Source: Notolepis coatsorum (Eukaryota; Chordata; Actinopteri; Aulopiformes; Paralepididae). From it: a DNA stretch of 64,000 nt. Location: NCBI GenBank assembly GCA_963971535.1, contig OZ020591.1, forward strand, positions 12,020,891-12,084,890. The letters are read 5' to 3'. The notes below the pieces were generated by a model. It saw nothing but the letters and a program-made list of their open reading frames with translations, searched no databases and was not told the DNA's origin. Numbering within the stretch: position 1 is the first letter of the stretch; the number at the start of each line of letters is the position of its first letter. Shown piece after piece: positions 23,468 through 34,781 of the stretch. Made by a program: the position numbers and the translations under genes.

Positions 23468-23530
23468 ATATAATTATATTATATTATATTATATTATATT
23501 ATATTATATTATATTATATTATATTATAAT
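23468..23530. repeat. (TTATA)n microsatellite
   Basis: About 12 pentanucleotide units. Confidence 0.93.
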
Positions 23531-23956
23531 TACATGATGTATTTTAGAATAAGAAATCCGTCCCAACCCTTGGTTTTCCTGAGCTTGGTCAAAAGCCAGA
23601 TATACTGACAGCATTTCAGGCAATTGTGGAATAACATTAGTATGATCAGAAAAGCTGAATGAATTTGATCATTACTTCTCTTGCTAGATGCAACCTGCTT
23701 TTGGGAAATCATGAAATCATGAAAAAAACAAGTCTATCGCCTCTCTACCTGCTCAGATTGGTGATAACAATGATTTAATATGAAATAAAACAACCGTCAC
23801 ACATCCTCTGGCCATGTATTTGATAGACTGCCTGCGGATACGGTGTCAGTAAACTATACTCCTATAGTTCTGCAGCAGAGAACTCATCCAATTCTTACCC
23901 CTCTAATAACAGATATTAATTTAGACCTAGACAGATAGATAGACGTTACAGTGAGG

Positions 23957-24397
23957 TAGGCCTGTCCCCGACTAAGGATTTGTATAGTAGACTTTGATTG
24001 GCCGAAATTTGCCGATAGTCGACTAAAGATATAATATATAATTTTGGGGGGGGGGGGGGGGGGGTTAATGTCTGAAGGAGTCGACTGAAGGCTTCTTGTC
24101 CTCTGTGAAAGCATGTAATTGGTCCACTGATGGATACATCTTGATATTTGTCTAGAGTGTGTTCATTAGATGGTGAAATCCTCTTTCAGTGCCTCTGTGC
24201 CTGTTTTCTTAGGCAGTTAGCCTCTGGTATGCACGCCATTAGCGTTAGCCACGCTTCTAGGCCTCTTTGCTTTTGGAAAGAATGATAAAAAAATAAGAAT
24301 TAAAAGAATTATAATCTTTTTTATTTTTGTTTGCATTCGACTAAGAGGTTGGCAGTGGACTACTGCTCCTTTCGATCGATTAGTCGACTATTCAACT
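23957..24397. mobile_element. hAT-type MITE (GTCGACTA family), copy 1
   Basis: It begins TAGGCCTGTCCCCGACTAAG and ends within ATTAGTCGACTATTCAACT. It is flanked by ACAGTGAGG on both sides (23948-23956 and 24398-24406), agreeing with the 8-bp duplications of hAT elements. It is homologous to 38234-38752, but its right terminus is shortened. It holds a G run at 24044-24064. Confidence 0.7.
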
Positions 24398-24519
24398 ACA
24401 GTGAGGTTTTCTAATGTACTTATAGGCTTAAACACAAATAAGTCAAAGGTTGAGGATGATCCTTGCCTCCTTAGTGCTTACTTCATAATTGCTGCACCGC
24501 TTGCAATTATTTATCTCTA

Positions 24520-24935
24520 GTAAAACCCCAAATGTGTGGGAAGCTCCTCTAGTTGTTCCTAAAGGTGGTGATTCCAGTGACTTAGATAATTATCGTCTAA
24601 TATAAAAATTAGGCCACTTAGCCTAAATCCTAGAATCATTCGTTAATTCTCAGTTACGGGCCTTCCTGGATGCTTATAACATTTTACAACCACAACAATC
24701 AGGGTTTAAAACCTGCAGGGAATAGTGCAACAGCAACACTTGTTGCTGCTGATGGTATAAAATCAAGATCTTTTGAAGTTAGTAAAGGTGTCCCACTGGG
24801 TCCACTTTTATCTACATTCTATATAGATAACAATGTTTTTGTTGTACATTTTTATGCAGATGATACAATCTTGTTTGCCACGATTCCGCTCTTAAACTGG
24901 CCACTACAAATGTACATTCTGCTTTTGATGCCTTA
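24520..24935 (+). pseudogene. Decayed L2-like LINE reverse transcriptase
   Basis: In three frames the plus strand gives VWEAPLVVPKGG, DLDNYRLI, then QPQQSGFKT, then GVPLGPLLSTFYI and FYADDTILFAT. The order (NYR block, QSGF block, GPLL block, catalytic YADD) is that of a non-LTR RT finger/palm. Stops and frameshifts break it, and the palm is internally deleted between QSGF and GVPLG. It ends abruptly at TTAA (24933). Confidence 0.72.
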
Positions 24936-25017
24936 ACCCTCTAAAAGCCTAGACAAGGGTTCGCCTGGACATAGTGTTATATTTTTGCCAATTCTGAGCT
25001 TATTCTTTGAGTCAGTA

Positions 25018-25328
25018 TTTAAGCATTACATCACACGCAGGAGTGGTTTGTGACCAATAAACCATGCCTAGGGGTGGTCGTTAGACCCCCCTACGCATGG
25101 TTTATTGGTCACAAATCACGACTGCACGTGGTGTAAAACTTTTATACAACTGCCAGATTCATCCAACCTTATTTCTATACAATAAACACACATTAATCGA
25201 AGATTTATTGAAAAAACCATCCGCCAGAAAAAGTAGTTCCCACAACTACAAAAAAGACAAGTTGCCTCCATGTGGAAGCAGCTTGAAGTGCATCCAACCA
25301 AACTAACACATCCAACTGTGTATTATAC
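25018..25328. mobile_element. Palindrome-bearing element, copy 1
   Basis: TTAA at about 25019 is followed by GCATTACATCACACGCAGGA. A 28-bp stem comes next (25045-25072 paired with 25090-25117, two mismatches), then CTATACAATAAACACACA and AAAACCATCCGCCAGAAAAA. The outer sequences recur at 53205-53730, but there the stem has a different sequence. Interrupted by the Maui/L2 insertion at about 25326. Confidence 0.6.
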
Positions 25329-26670
25329 AACCCTACTGTCATAGGCAACTACCGTCCTGTCTCTCTTCTCTCCTTCCTTTCTAAAACACTTGAACGTGCT
25401 GTATCCAACCAACTTACTACTTATCTCTTACAGAATGACCTCCTAGACCCTAATCAGTCAGGCTTCAGGACTGGTCACTCCACAGAGACAGCCCTCATTG
25501 CGGTCACAGAGGCACTTCACTTAGCAAAAGCGAAAGGCCTCTCCTCTGTCCTGATTCTCCTAGATCTATCTGCAGCCTTCGACACAGTCAACCACCAGAT
25601 CCTCCTTGCGGCCCTCGCAGGAATGGGAGTGGCTGGCTCTGCGCTGACATGGCTGTCATCATACCTCAATGACCGCTCCTACCAAGTGTCATGGAGAGGG
25701 ACCCTGTCGGCCACCCGCCCCCTGCGGACGGGTGTCCCCCAGGGCTCGGTTTTAGGACCCCTTCTCTTCTCCCTCTACACTAAATCACTGGGTAACATTA
25801 TCACGTCTCATGGCTTCTCCTACCATTGTTATGCCGACGATACTCAACTCTTCCTCTCCTTCCCTCCCTCAGATATCCACGTCTCTGTGCGGATCTCGGC
25901 CTGTCTGTCCGACATCTCAGCCTGGATGACGTCCAACCACCTCAAACTGAACCTAAGCAAAACAGAATTGCTCCACCTGCCGGCCAAATCCTCCCCCCTA
26001 ACCGACCTTTCAATCACAGTCGAGAATGCAGCTGTGACTGCGTCCCCGACCGCCAAGAACCTTGGTGTTGTCCTCGACGACCAGTTGAACTTCTCTGCTC
26101 ACATCGCAGCGACGACCAGAACCTGCCGATTCCTCCTGAGCAACGTCAGAAGGATACGCCCCTTCCTGACAAAAGAAGCCACCCAACTCCTCGTCCAATC
26201 AACAGTCATCTCCCGCCTCGACTACTGCAATGCACTGCTCGCTGGCCTCCCGGCCACTGCCACTAAGCCTCTTCAACTCATTCAGAACGCAGCGGCCCGC
26301 CTGATCTCAAACCTACCGAAGTCGGCCCATGTCACCCCACTTCTTAGGGACCTGCACTGGCTCCCCATTGCTGCACGAATCCGCTTCAAGGCCCTCGACC
26401 TAGCATACCGTGCGACAAAGGGAACCGCTCCCGCCTACCTCCGGTCAATGGTCTCTAACTACACACCCTACACACCCCTACACTCTGCATCTTCTGGCCG
26501 CCTCAGACCTACTCCTATCCAAGCTCCGGGAGGGTCATCAAAGAGAAGTCGCCTATTCTCAGTCCTTGCCCCACAATGGTGGAATGAACTACCCACCCCA
26601 GTTAGGACAGCCGAATCACGTCCAATCTTTCGCCGTCGACTAAAGACGCACTTCTTCAACCATTATCTGA

Positions 26671-26709
<39 letters not shown>

Positions 26710-26908
26710 AACCCTAACTAACCGTACTGTCATGCACTTGTCCTAATAAACTAACCTACACTGTAGCACTCAACACTTTGATGAACATTGTTGCTCAGCT
26801 GATAGAGTTGTGCCCTTCCTGATGGCTTGTCGTACAGAACTTGTAAGTCGCTTTGGATAAAAGCGTCAGCTAAATGACTAAATGTAAATGTAAATGTAAA
26901 TGTATTAT
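25329..26908 (+). pseudogene. Maui/L2-type LINE, 5'-truncated ORF2 with 3' tail
   Basis: The frame is open from about 25329 to 26711, about 460 residues, although the first ATG is at 25623. It reads NYRPVSLLSFLSKTLERAVS, QSGFRTGHSTETALI, LDLSAAFDTVNH, GVPQGSVLGPLLFSLYT, YHCYADDTQLFLS, LDYCNALLAGLP and LHWLPIAARIRFKALDLAY. These are the L2-clade RT and C-terminal blocks, with the YADD catalytic site intact. The endonuclease and ORF1 are missing. The frame runs into a long A run at 26671-26706. The 3' end GTAAGTCGCTTTGGATAAAA...AAATGTAAATG is the Maui/L2 tail. The RT part is undamaged, so the copy is fairly young, but truncation makes it non-autonomous. Confidence 0.85.
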
Positions 26909-26990
26909 TGGAATGATTGAGAGAAGTTGCCTCATGTGGAAGCAGCTTGAAGTGCATCCAACCAACTAACACATCCAACTGTGTATTATT

Positions 26991-27083
26991 GGAATGATTG
27001 ATTGAAAATTTTATTACCAGATGCAGAATGGGTACAATACAGTACGGCTCAATACACACAATTGTTAAGGGAATGCAGACCTA
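26991..27083 (-). mobile_element. AATC-tailed retroposon copy 5 (3' part)
   Basis: Minus strand: CAATACAGTACGGCTCAATA complement and CAGATGCAGAATGGG complement; the tail, read on the plus strand as GATTGATTG, lies at the left end. Confidence 0.7.
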
Positions 27084-29144
27084 CTTTCCATAGAACTTCA
27101 TTCTTAGATGCTTCTATATAAAGTAGGTAAAACAAATTAAAAGGTTTTCTTTGCCCTATAGGAAAAAAAACGTTTTCTTCGCCCTATTCTTTTATTTATT
27201 TCTTTTAGCCTAAACTTAACCAGTTGGAAACCAGGGGTACAGTAATAAAATTAGCAATCAACCAATCAATCAATTCAATAGACCATGCTCACTTAAAACA
27301 GCGCTGCTTCTCTCTCAGTCTGACTCCCCCGCTGTTGCAGACAGGAGTGTGTGTGTGTGAATGTGAACGTGTACGTGTGTGCGTGTGTGTGTGTGTGTTT
27401 GTGGGTACGCCAGCGTCGGACAGTGTGAGAGTGAACGCTGCAGTCAGTGGGAAGGAAGTAGACATTTAAATCAATCAATTAATCTATCAATCAAACCGCG
27501 ATTTTTCTTTTGTTCTAGATTGACTCAAGACCCATCAATTACATCATCCAACATTGTTTAAAGGACTAACACATTCCCCTTGACAGAATCGCTTCATATT
27601 TAGTCGTTATGGTGCTTTCAACATAACCATTTGTTGTCCGCGATCTTGTTTTCTCCCGGAGTGAGCCGGGGAGGGTTATGTGATTCGGTTGTGGGTGGGT
27701 CCTGAGCCCAGGACCGTGGATTGTTGCCAATAAAGACGTGTGAATGGCCAATCAGAATCGAGAAATTTGCATGCCGTTGTATAACAAGTGTTATACCTTT
27801 ATGATTCAGGGGAACCTACCCTTAATTTCTGGTGCAGTGTAAAGTCACCATTTTACATTACCTTTGTGTGAGGCTGTGAGCATACAATATTCAACAGGAA
27901 ATAAAAACGCCCAGTGAAAAAACCTTGTGTTTTGTTGAATAACTCCATAGTTTACCAGGGAATTATTGTTTTCATGGAAAGTCATATTTAGGTGTTTTAA
28001 ACCTGAAATTAGGTGCAAATACTACTATTATATTCAGTGAGTGACAGCCATTTATTTGGATATTGTTCTTTGTGTTTTTTTATCAGACAATGTGAAAATA
28101 TATACATTTTGGTGTTGCCTTCATATTTGGACCAATATCTCCCTGCTCCCCCCCCTGCTCCCATCCTGGAGGAGGTGATGAGTGGCAGGCCCGGTTCCCA
28201 CAAGAGGTCTCACGCTACACACTGTCTCATGTCTACAAATTGTCTGCAATGGTCTTGAAAGCCTCCACAATACACAATCCAGCCTTCTTCAACCTTCTCC
28301 AGCCCAACCACCGGCCCAGCAGAACCAGCTAAATGGCTTAACGTGGGGACCCTCTCCACTTAATCTCGCCCCAGTTAAGTAATGTTGTTTTGTGCTCTAA
28401 GAATTGGATGTTGGATATTGAACTGTGAACTCAGCACCATTGATCCAGCTCTCCTTTGACAGGTGGACTGAATCATCACAACAACCAGGAAGAGTGGCCC
28501 GGAACCAACGTTGTTGTGTTTGTTTGCCAACGGACTCTTGTTGTGTTACACAACCCCGATCCTCTGTGATATCGCTGGGCTAGCAGTGGCTAAGTAGCCC
28601 CCGGTCAGTGGAGCCCCCTTTTTATTTTATTTTTTAAACCTTCCATTTCCCCTTCCTGGTTTAGTCCCGCCTCCCCATTGTCTGTACCTTTCCCCTCCCC
28701 ATTCCCTTTGTTGTTTTTAGTGTGAGGGACTGTAGTGCCGAGCAGGTGTTTCCCCCCTAACCCTGGGCGGCCCACTCAGCGAGTGTCATTTCTTTTACAC
28801 GTTGTATAGTAATAATTTCAGGCTACTGAAATTGTGTACTGGCCTGTCTTGCTATAGCGTTAGCGTCGCCCCTTCTGGACTTTTTGTTTGCCGTGTATCA
28901 AGAGTGGGCCTTTTCTTGGGTGTGATGCTACAGTAGGTATAGTATTTATAGTGTGTTTCTGCAGTGTACGGGCTTGCGTAAGCGGGATGCCACTAGCATT
29001 TCAGCGCTAAAGTGATAGCGAATAGGGTTAGCTTGCTTCCTTATCCCTGCAGTGCCACCACCTGGCCACCAGAGGGCCACCGACACCTCCAAACCTGGGG
29101 GGGAATGAGGGCAGGTAAAGGGATAATGAAACCTAATCTAATCT
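27084..29144. other. Intergenic; GT microsatellite and diverged element piece
   Basis: 27342-27398 is an imperfect GT repeat. 27745-27800 carries GCCAATCAGAATCGAGAAAT, then TTTGCATGCCGTTGTATAAC, the same end motif as 54236-54278, so a diverged relative of the 53205-54280 element spans part of 27500-27800. 28140-29120 is unassigned. No gene can be supported. Confidence 0.5.
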
Positions 29145-29512
29145 AACTAATGGGTGTGGGAAGCTGATGGGTGGGGATCGGACGTTGTGGACAGCGACTC
29201 CTACAGGTCGGTTGGTGCGCCTGCGCAGCAGAATCAGGAAGCGACGGGGGCGGCGTGCCCTCCAAATGCAGACCCCCGACGCTGAGAGATCGCGCTGTGC
29301 AGGTGAAAAGATGCGACGGCTGCCTCCTCGAGTACCGGAGGGGACACGTGATGTAAGGCTTCGTCCACATTGCAGCCGGCCAGTGGGAGGCATGGCCTAA
29401 CAGCGTTCGAGACAGGGGAGGGTAGAATTGGACGATACGAAATTGGGATGGGAGAAAAATAGAAAATGGGAGAAAAAGTTGATAAAAAAAATAATAATAA
29501 AAAGAAAAAACT
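29145..29512 (+). mobile_element. SINE body lacking the tRNA head
   Basis: It shares the non-tRNA part of the 5021-5491 SINE: GACAGCGACTCCTACAGGTC, GGTGAAAAGATG, CGGAGGGGACACGTGATG and GAAATTGGGATGGGAGAAAA. The tRNA-like A and B boxes are absent, so this copy is 5'-truncated. It ends in an A-rich tail. Confidence 0.82.
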
Positions 29513-29514
29513 AC

Positions 29515-29783
29515 CAAAACCCGAGATATCTCGGGTCTGGCGCCCAACGCATGGCGAGTTAACCCTCTAGCGTTGATTTCAGGATGATTAGATAATCAGG
29601 TGAAAAATGGCAACGTGATAAGTGGATTTGACTAAAGGGCTGTTTTGACGGAGTTCCCTGGAATTACACAGGATCACTCTACCACTCTACTCATATTCAC
29701 CACGGTATAAAACGGAAATGTATAGATGAAAAAGGCCTATGCACTTCCCGGAAGGGGGCGCGGCGTGGCACCCAATGTGTTAA
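29515..29783 (-). mobile_element. TTAA-element fragments
   Basis: 29520-29565, read on the minus strand, is TTAACTCGCCATGCGTTGGG followed by CGCCAGACCCGAGATATC, matching 3646-3692. From TTAA at 29562 a CACGGTATAA-type copy (GGCAACGTGATAAGTGGA, TATTCACCACGGTATAAAAC) runs to TTAA at 29780. It thus has TTAA at both ends. Confidence 0.55.
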
Positions 29784-30230
29784 GCAGGTCATGGCTTGAG
29801 TGGCTAACCCCCAGGCAGTAACCCAGGCTTACGCCCATCAACACTCAACTTACCAGAGACTTATGTTGAACTGGACCGCTTGTTATGGCTCGGATATTTT
29901 ACTTTGTGGCTCAAACACAGATCTCTCTATTCCAGACTTACATGGCGCAACTTCTAAAGTTGGCCACAACTTCCTAAAGCTAGGAACATTCACAGCAACC
30001 GACCCCCCCGTCAACACAGACTCTCGACTTGTCCCCTCGGGACCCCCAGGACTACCAGAGACATGTTGAGTTGGACCGCTTGTTAAGGCTATAGGTATAT
30101 TTTCATGGCCAAGCTTTGCTTGCTTCCCTCCCTCCCTCGTACAAAGATACATTTTATACACGTCAGAAAACTGTGTAAATAAAGCAGCTGTAGCCAAACA
30201 AAAGCAACACAGACTGGACTTCACAAAAAT

Positions 30231-30735
30231 GGATGCAATGTGCAGCGAGGACACAGACACCGCCAGGAAGAGGAGAAACACTTTTTGACAACTTTCTTAA
30301 AAGTGAGTTGCAAGCGGTAAAAGTGGAAATACAAAATAATACCGCTGTAGTCCACACAGAGATTGACCAAATGACGGCTACAATCAAGGAGGTGGAAGGC
30401 GGGCTATCAACGTGGTCAGACGAGGTAGCAGCTTTGCAGACCACAGTTAACCCTTTCACTGCCACACGGCAGCCGGTTAACCCTTTCACTGTGACAATAC
30501 AGAAGGTTAGCCCTTTACTATCACACAACCGACGGCGATGCTCCATTATTAGCATCATTAGCTCCGCGGATGCGGAGCTAATGACGCTAATGATGGAGCA
30601 TCGCCGTCGGTTGTGTGATAGTAAAGGGCTAACCTTCTGTCGTGTGGCAGTGAAAGAGTTAATGACTTAAAAGCAGAGATGACTGGACTCAGAGAGAAAT
30701 GGGAGGAGCTACATGGGGGGAAGAACGAGGAGGTG
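30231..30735 (+). pseudogene. L1/Tx1-like LINE ORF1 coiled-coil fragment, split by MITE
   Basis: Outside the MITE the plus strand reads FDNFLKSELQAVKVEIQ, EIDQMTATIKEVEGGLSTW, SDEVAALQTTV and then NDLKAEMTGLREKWEELHGG. This is the heptad-rich coiled coil of L1/Tx1-type ORF1 (family resemblance). The MITE 30447-30662 sits exactly between V and N. Removing it and one TTAA rejoins ACAGTTAATGAC in frame. The rest of ORF1 and all of ORF2 are absent. Confidence 0.6.
30447..30662. mobile_element. Palindromic TTAA MITE (216 bp)
   Basis: TTAA occurs at 30447-30450 and 30659-30662. The outer ends CCCTTTCACTGCCACACG (left) and the complement of CGTGTGGCAGTGAAAG (right) match the 2710-2840 MITE. The interior is an almost perfect palindrome with 69-bp arms (30499-30567, 30572-30640) and a 4-nt loop. 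An extra TTAACCCTTTCACTG lies inside the left end. No coding. Confidence 0.85.
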
Positions 30736-30896
30736 CGACGTCCTTTTCTTTAATACTTCTCTTAGGCCGTGAGCCAGTAGGGTTGTACCATCTTGGGGGG
30801 CTAACTTTCATAGTGATTTTTGGGAAGGTATACACCCATATTGCTAGAAGTGATGTGATAGCAATGCAGCAGTTGCCTCCAAATGTGTGCTATCGC

Positions 30897-31397
30897 CAGG
30901 GGTGTAAAGTACTTGAGTAATTGTACTTTGTTACAATACTTAAGTACTGTTTTTGGGGGATTTGTACTTTACTCAAGTATTATTAGGTTTGTATACTTGT
31001 ACTTTCACTCAATTACATTTCAGAGAAAAAAATACATACTTTTTACTCCTTACATTTAAAATGCAGACCTACAAAGTACAAAGTATACAAATCTCGCAGG
31101 TCCAACGATTTTAATTAGTATATTTGTTTCTCTGGCCAAACTAACGTTAACGTTATTAATCATGCGGAAAATCCTAAGCCTATCAAATCCCCATCAATGG
31201 AAAATGAACCCGCCCATACCCATGCTGATTGGTCCTTGTGCAAGACTAGAAAGCGGGGATCTTTAAAAGTAGAAACTTTTTGACTTTTACTCAAGTGTGT
31301 TTTTAGCCAGATACTCTGACTTTTACTTGAGTAAGATTTTGAGACGGTACCCATACTTTCACTTAAGTATAATTTCTGGGTACTTTTTACACCCCTA
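30897..31397. mobile_element. Tol2-like hAT MITE (501 bp) with 8-bp TSD
   Basis: The left end CAGGGGTGTAAAGTACTTGA and the right end, complement of TACTTTTTACACCCCTA, are close to the known termini of medaka Tol2 (hAT superfamily). The 8-bp flanks GCTATCGC (30889-30896) and GCTATCAC (31398-31405) differ at one position. The last base of the right TIR is A instead of G. No transposase ORF, hence non-autonomous. Confidence 0.9.
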
Positions 31398-31424
31398 GCT
31401 ATCACCCATTTTATAACACTACCC

Positions 31425-33909
31425 AGGCCCGGACTGGCCATCGGGAGCACCAGGAGTTTTCCTTGTGGCCTGGCCTGTGCTGATAATAATAATTTTTTTA
31501 ATAATAATTATATAATATTTGTATTATTATTTTTTTTTTTGTCAGGCCACATAACTTAGAAGCAGGCCAGGCCAGTGTTTCTAGTTGCAGCGATGTGATA
31601 GTTAGATAACCTAAGTGGGAAACAACCAGGAGATCACTGTGACAATCAATCAATCACATTTATTTGTATAGGACATTTAGACATGACACTTGTCAACCAA
31701 AGTGCTTCACACAGTAAGGGCCCTTTCTCACTCACCATTCAGGGTCGAATCAGCGGCGAGTCGAACCAGAAAAGGGTGTGTCTGTCTGAGTGAGAACGTC
31801 CCCGGGGGCGCTGAACCTGGACCGATGAAATAGGTGGTCTCGGGTGCGGGCCAGTGGGAGCGGGGGGCGTGACACACACAACGTCGTTACTGTAATGCTT
31901 TCATGCTTTCTTGAATTTTGGGCAGATAAAACCACACAGCAACAACTGGACAATACCCACAAAAACGATATTTATGGGCAATTTGCGAGTTCAGATCTCA
32001 ACCAAAACAAGCATGTGGAGCCTCACAGCTCAGTGGATGAAAACATGAAGCCACGTTACAAAGCACAGCACTTCCCTGGCTCGCATTAGGCCTGGCAATT
32101 TTGTTTGCCATTGCTATGTCTATACATTGGTTTCTTGTTCGAATGCATTTATTTCTATTAGACCAGTGGTGCCCAACCAGTCGGCCGTGGTCGACCAGTA
32201 GATCAATGACATGCAATATAATTGCCACGAGCGATGGGATAATGTTAGCTGCTGAACAGGCTAAGCTAACTAGCGTTAGCCGTTAGCTTAGCGTTTGCCA
32301 TTGCTATGTCTGTCTACTATACTTTCTTGTTCAAATGCATTTATTTCTATAGACCAGTGGTGTCTCTAATGTTATCTAGCTACTGATAGCTCCCGATATC
32401 ATAAGTTTGGTGCTGGCTGGCTAACTAACGTGAGCTAACGTTAGCTGCTAGCCACAATGCTATACTGTTATACTGGCATATTCCATTCATGTTAGCATGT
32501 AAGCTAACAAAATTGGCGCAGATGAGACTAAACTCCGCTTTTGGTGTTCAATTGTGTTGATGTTAGTTTTGTTTCATCAACAAATGAGAGGCAGAACACA
32601 CAGTGAATGTATCCGTTTTGTTTATTGCACGTTCTTTGCTGAAAAATAAGTGCTACAGTGGCTATACTAGACTCCGCCGCCGTGTTAACACTCTTCCTGT
32701 TTACATTTTCGAGCGTGACATCATCGCCTACGGCAAGCGTACACGCTCAAAACGCAAACCGTAAACAGAACCCGGAGCGAACCAAGACTGAAGTGTGTAC
32801 ACAAACTAGAGGGGGGAGAGGGAGGGGGGAAGTTCGCACCCGACCCGGAATGAGGACGGTACGGACCGGAACGGACCCGAATGAGTGAGTGAGAAAGCAC
32901 CCTAATGTCAGGATGGAGGTAGGTGAGTTCCAATTGTTGTAGGCAATCACAGAGACGGAGAAGGTATACTCTTGAACAGGTTCGACTTTAATAGTAAAGA
33001 ATACAGAGTAATACTAGGATACTATGCCAAGGGCAAAGGAACGAGAGAATAGATAATGGAGCTTAGTGGTGGTCCAGAACTGGAACCGGCCGCGTTATCT
33101 CCGAACGCCTATAGTGAAGACCTGACGAATGACAAGCAGAGGAAAGGAATGTTAAATAGCCACCAAATACCAACATTCCACACACACCCCCGTGACAGCC
33201 AATCAGAAGCCAACCCCTAAGTGACAGCACTAAATGACAGGGAAAAACAAGTGACAGCAGTCAGGTGACAGATGACAGAGAAGGTGGGTGGTTCCCGACC
33301 GTAGTCAGGAACCAGAATCGTAACACCCTAAGTCCCATATAGCAAAAAAAGAAAAAAGTACTCCTAAAGTATAAGAAACAGACAGAGAGTACATAGAGAG
33401 TAAACAGACAGAGAGTAACGCAATCTAAACAGTCATACATCTTTTATTCAACTTCAGCCCTGATCATAAACCATTTTTATTTTTAGATGTTTAGTTTTTT
33501 TGTAATGTCGGATTAAAAATGAAATACTCCCACTTTTCTGAAAAGAGTTGTTGTTAAATCTGACATTACGAAAAACTAAAAATCCATCAAAATCAGTGTT
33601 GTTGCTAATCATTGACATTATGCTAGCCTGTAATAATCCCCCCCAGAAAAATCTACTTTGCATTTGATATATTGAAAATGTTAAATTTTGTGTTTTTATT
33701 TTTATTTTTACAATAATTTGTGATGCCATTGCTGTCACAAATACAGGCATTTAAATGGTAAAGATAAAAAAAATCCTGCACCAGAATGCAGGAAATTAAG
33801 TCTTTGTAACAAAACATTTCCTGGTGGGAGACCCCCAGACCCCCCGCTTAAAAAGTGGCCTGACTGGGACTATATTTCCCGGCCTGAATTATTTCCCCAG
33901 TCCGGCCCA
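31425..33909. mobile_element. hAT-like element (GGCCGGACTGG ends), interrupted
   Basis: The ends are AGGCCCGGACTGGCC (31425) and, complemented, CAGTGGGCCGGACTGGGG (33909). 31550-31642 and 33430-33880 are inverted counterparts of 50970-51070 and 50440-50760, so both belong to one family. The middle (31643-33400) contains an L2-like tail (31643-31715), a roughly 190-bp partial duplication (about 32098-32170 and 32290-32360) and a solo LTR (32906-33325). Without those it would be about 0.7 kb. Confidence 0.6.
32906..33325. mobile_element. Solo LTR (420 bp) with 6-bp target duplication
   Basis: Starts TGTCAGGATGG and ends GAATCGTAACA (TG...CA). CCCTAA flanks both sides exactly (32900-32905 and 33326-33331). 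No internal coding region. Orientation and family are not determined. Confidence 0.8.
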
Positions 33910-34166
33910 CTGGTACATAATCTTAATTTGAAAGGCAATATGACCATTATAACCAATATCCCATGGATAATAATGCAGCTGAATGTGTCCTCCTACTCCT
34001 TGACTACAAATGTAACTGTAAATGTGATGACAATACATAAAAAATACAACATTTATGATACCATTTAAAAAGGTATACTCAGATGATGTAAATGTTTTGG
34101 CCATGGTTACCGTTTACATGTTGACTGTTTGTTTACTGGTAATTTTAATTAAACACTATTTCGGAG
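33910..34166. other. Unassigned sequence
   Basis: No gene or nameable repeat. Confidence 0.4.
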
Positions 34167-34325
34167 ATTGATTGATTGAAAACTTTATTAACAGATTGCA
34201 GAATGGGTACAATACAGTACGGCTCAATACACATAATTGTTAAGGGGATGCAGACCAGAGAAAAAAATTCGTCTGGGTCCCCCATTTTCAATTCATAATT
34301 AATTGTAAGTAAGGGTGCAATTAGC
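34167..34325 (-). mobile_element. AATC-tailed retroposon copy 6
   Basis: A longer minus-strand copy, from GCACCCTTACTTACAATTA complement to the tail that reads GATTGATTG on the plus strand. Confidence 0.75.
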
Positions 34326-34349
34326 GTATTTAAAGATTTCTATTGCCTA

Positions 34350-34595
34350 CACTGTAAAAAACAAATGTTTTTTCACAGAGAATTCACTGTATTATTTTAC
34401 AGATTACTTTTGTAAGTGTAGATGCCATAAAAATAGAGTAAATTGCCTTTTATCAAAATATTAACCATTAAATAAAGGTTGTAATCTGTAAATGTATTTG
34501 ATTTTACTGTAATTTGACAGTAAGTATTTGGCAACCATTGATGCCAGACATTTACATTTTTTTTTTTTTTTTTTACAGTTTTCTTTTTTACAGTG
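34350..34595. mobile_element. MITE with CACTGTAAAAAA ends and TA flanks
   Basis: The left end CACTGTAAAAAAC and right end TTTTTTACAGTG are inverted repeats, with TA on each side (34348-34349, 34596-34597). The interior is rich in TTTACAG-type motifs. The TA target points to Tc1/mariner-like mobilisation, which is inference from the target site only. Confidence 0.72.
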
Positions 34596-34781
34596 TACTC
34601 TAGGGAGATTTCAAGGAAAGAAATGTCCTCCTCCCAATATATTGCCAATTATGTACAATACTGTATGTAAGGAGGAGGAATGTGATTCTACAGGTCACAT
34701 TCAGGCTGTTATTAGGTCACCATTTATGTAATATCAGACCAATAATGACAATTCAATTCACGTTGATTAGCATCGGGTTGT

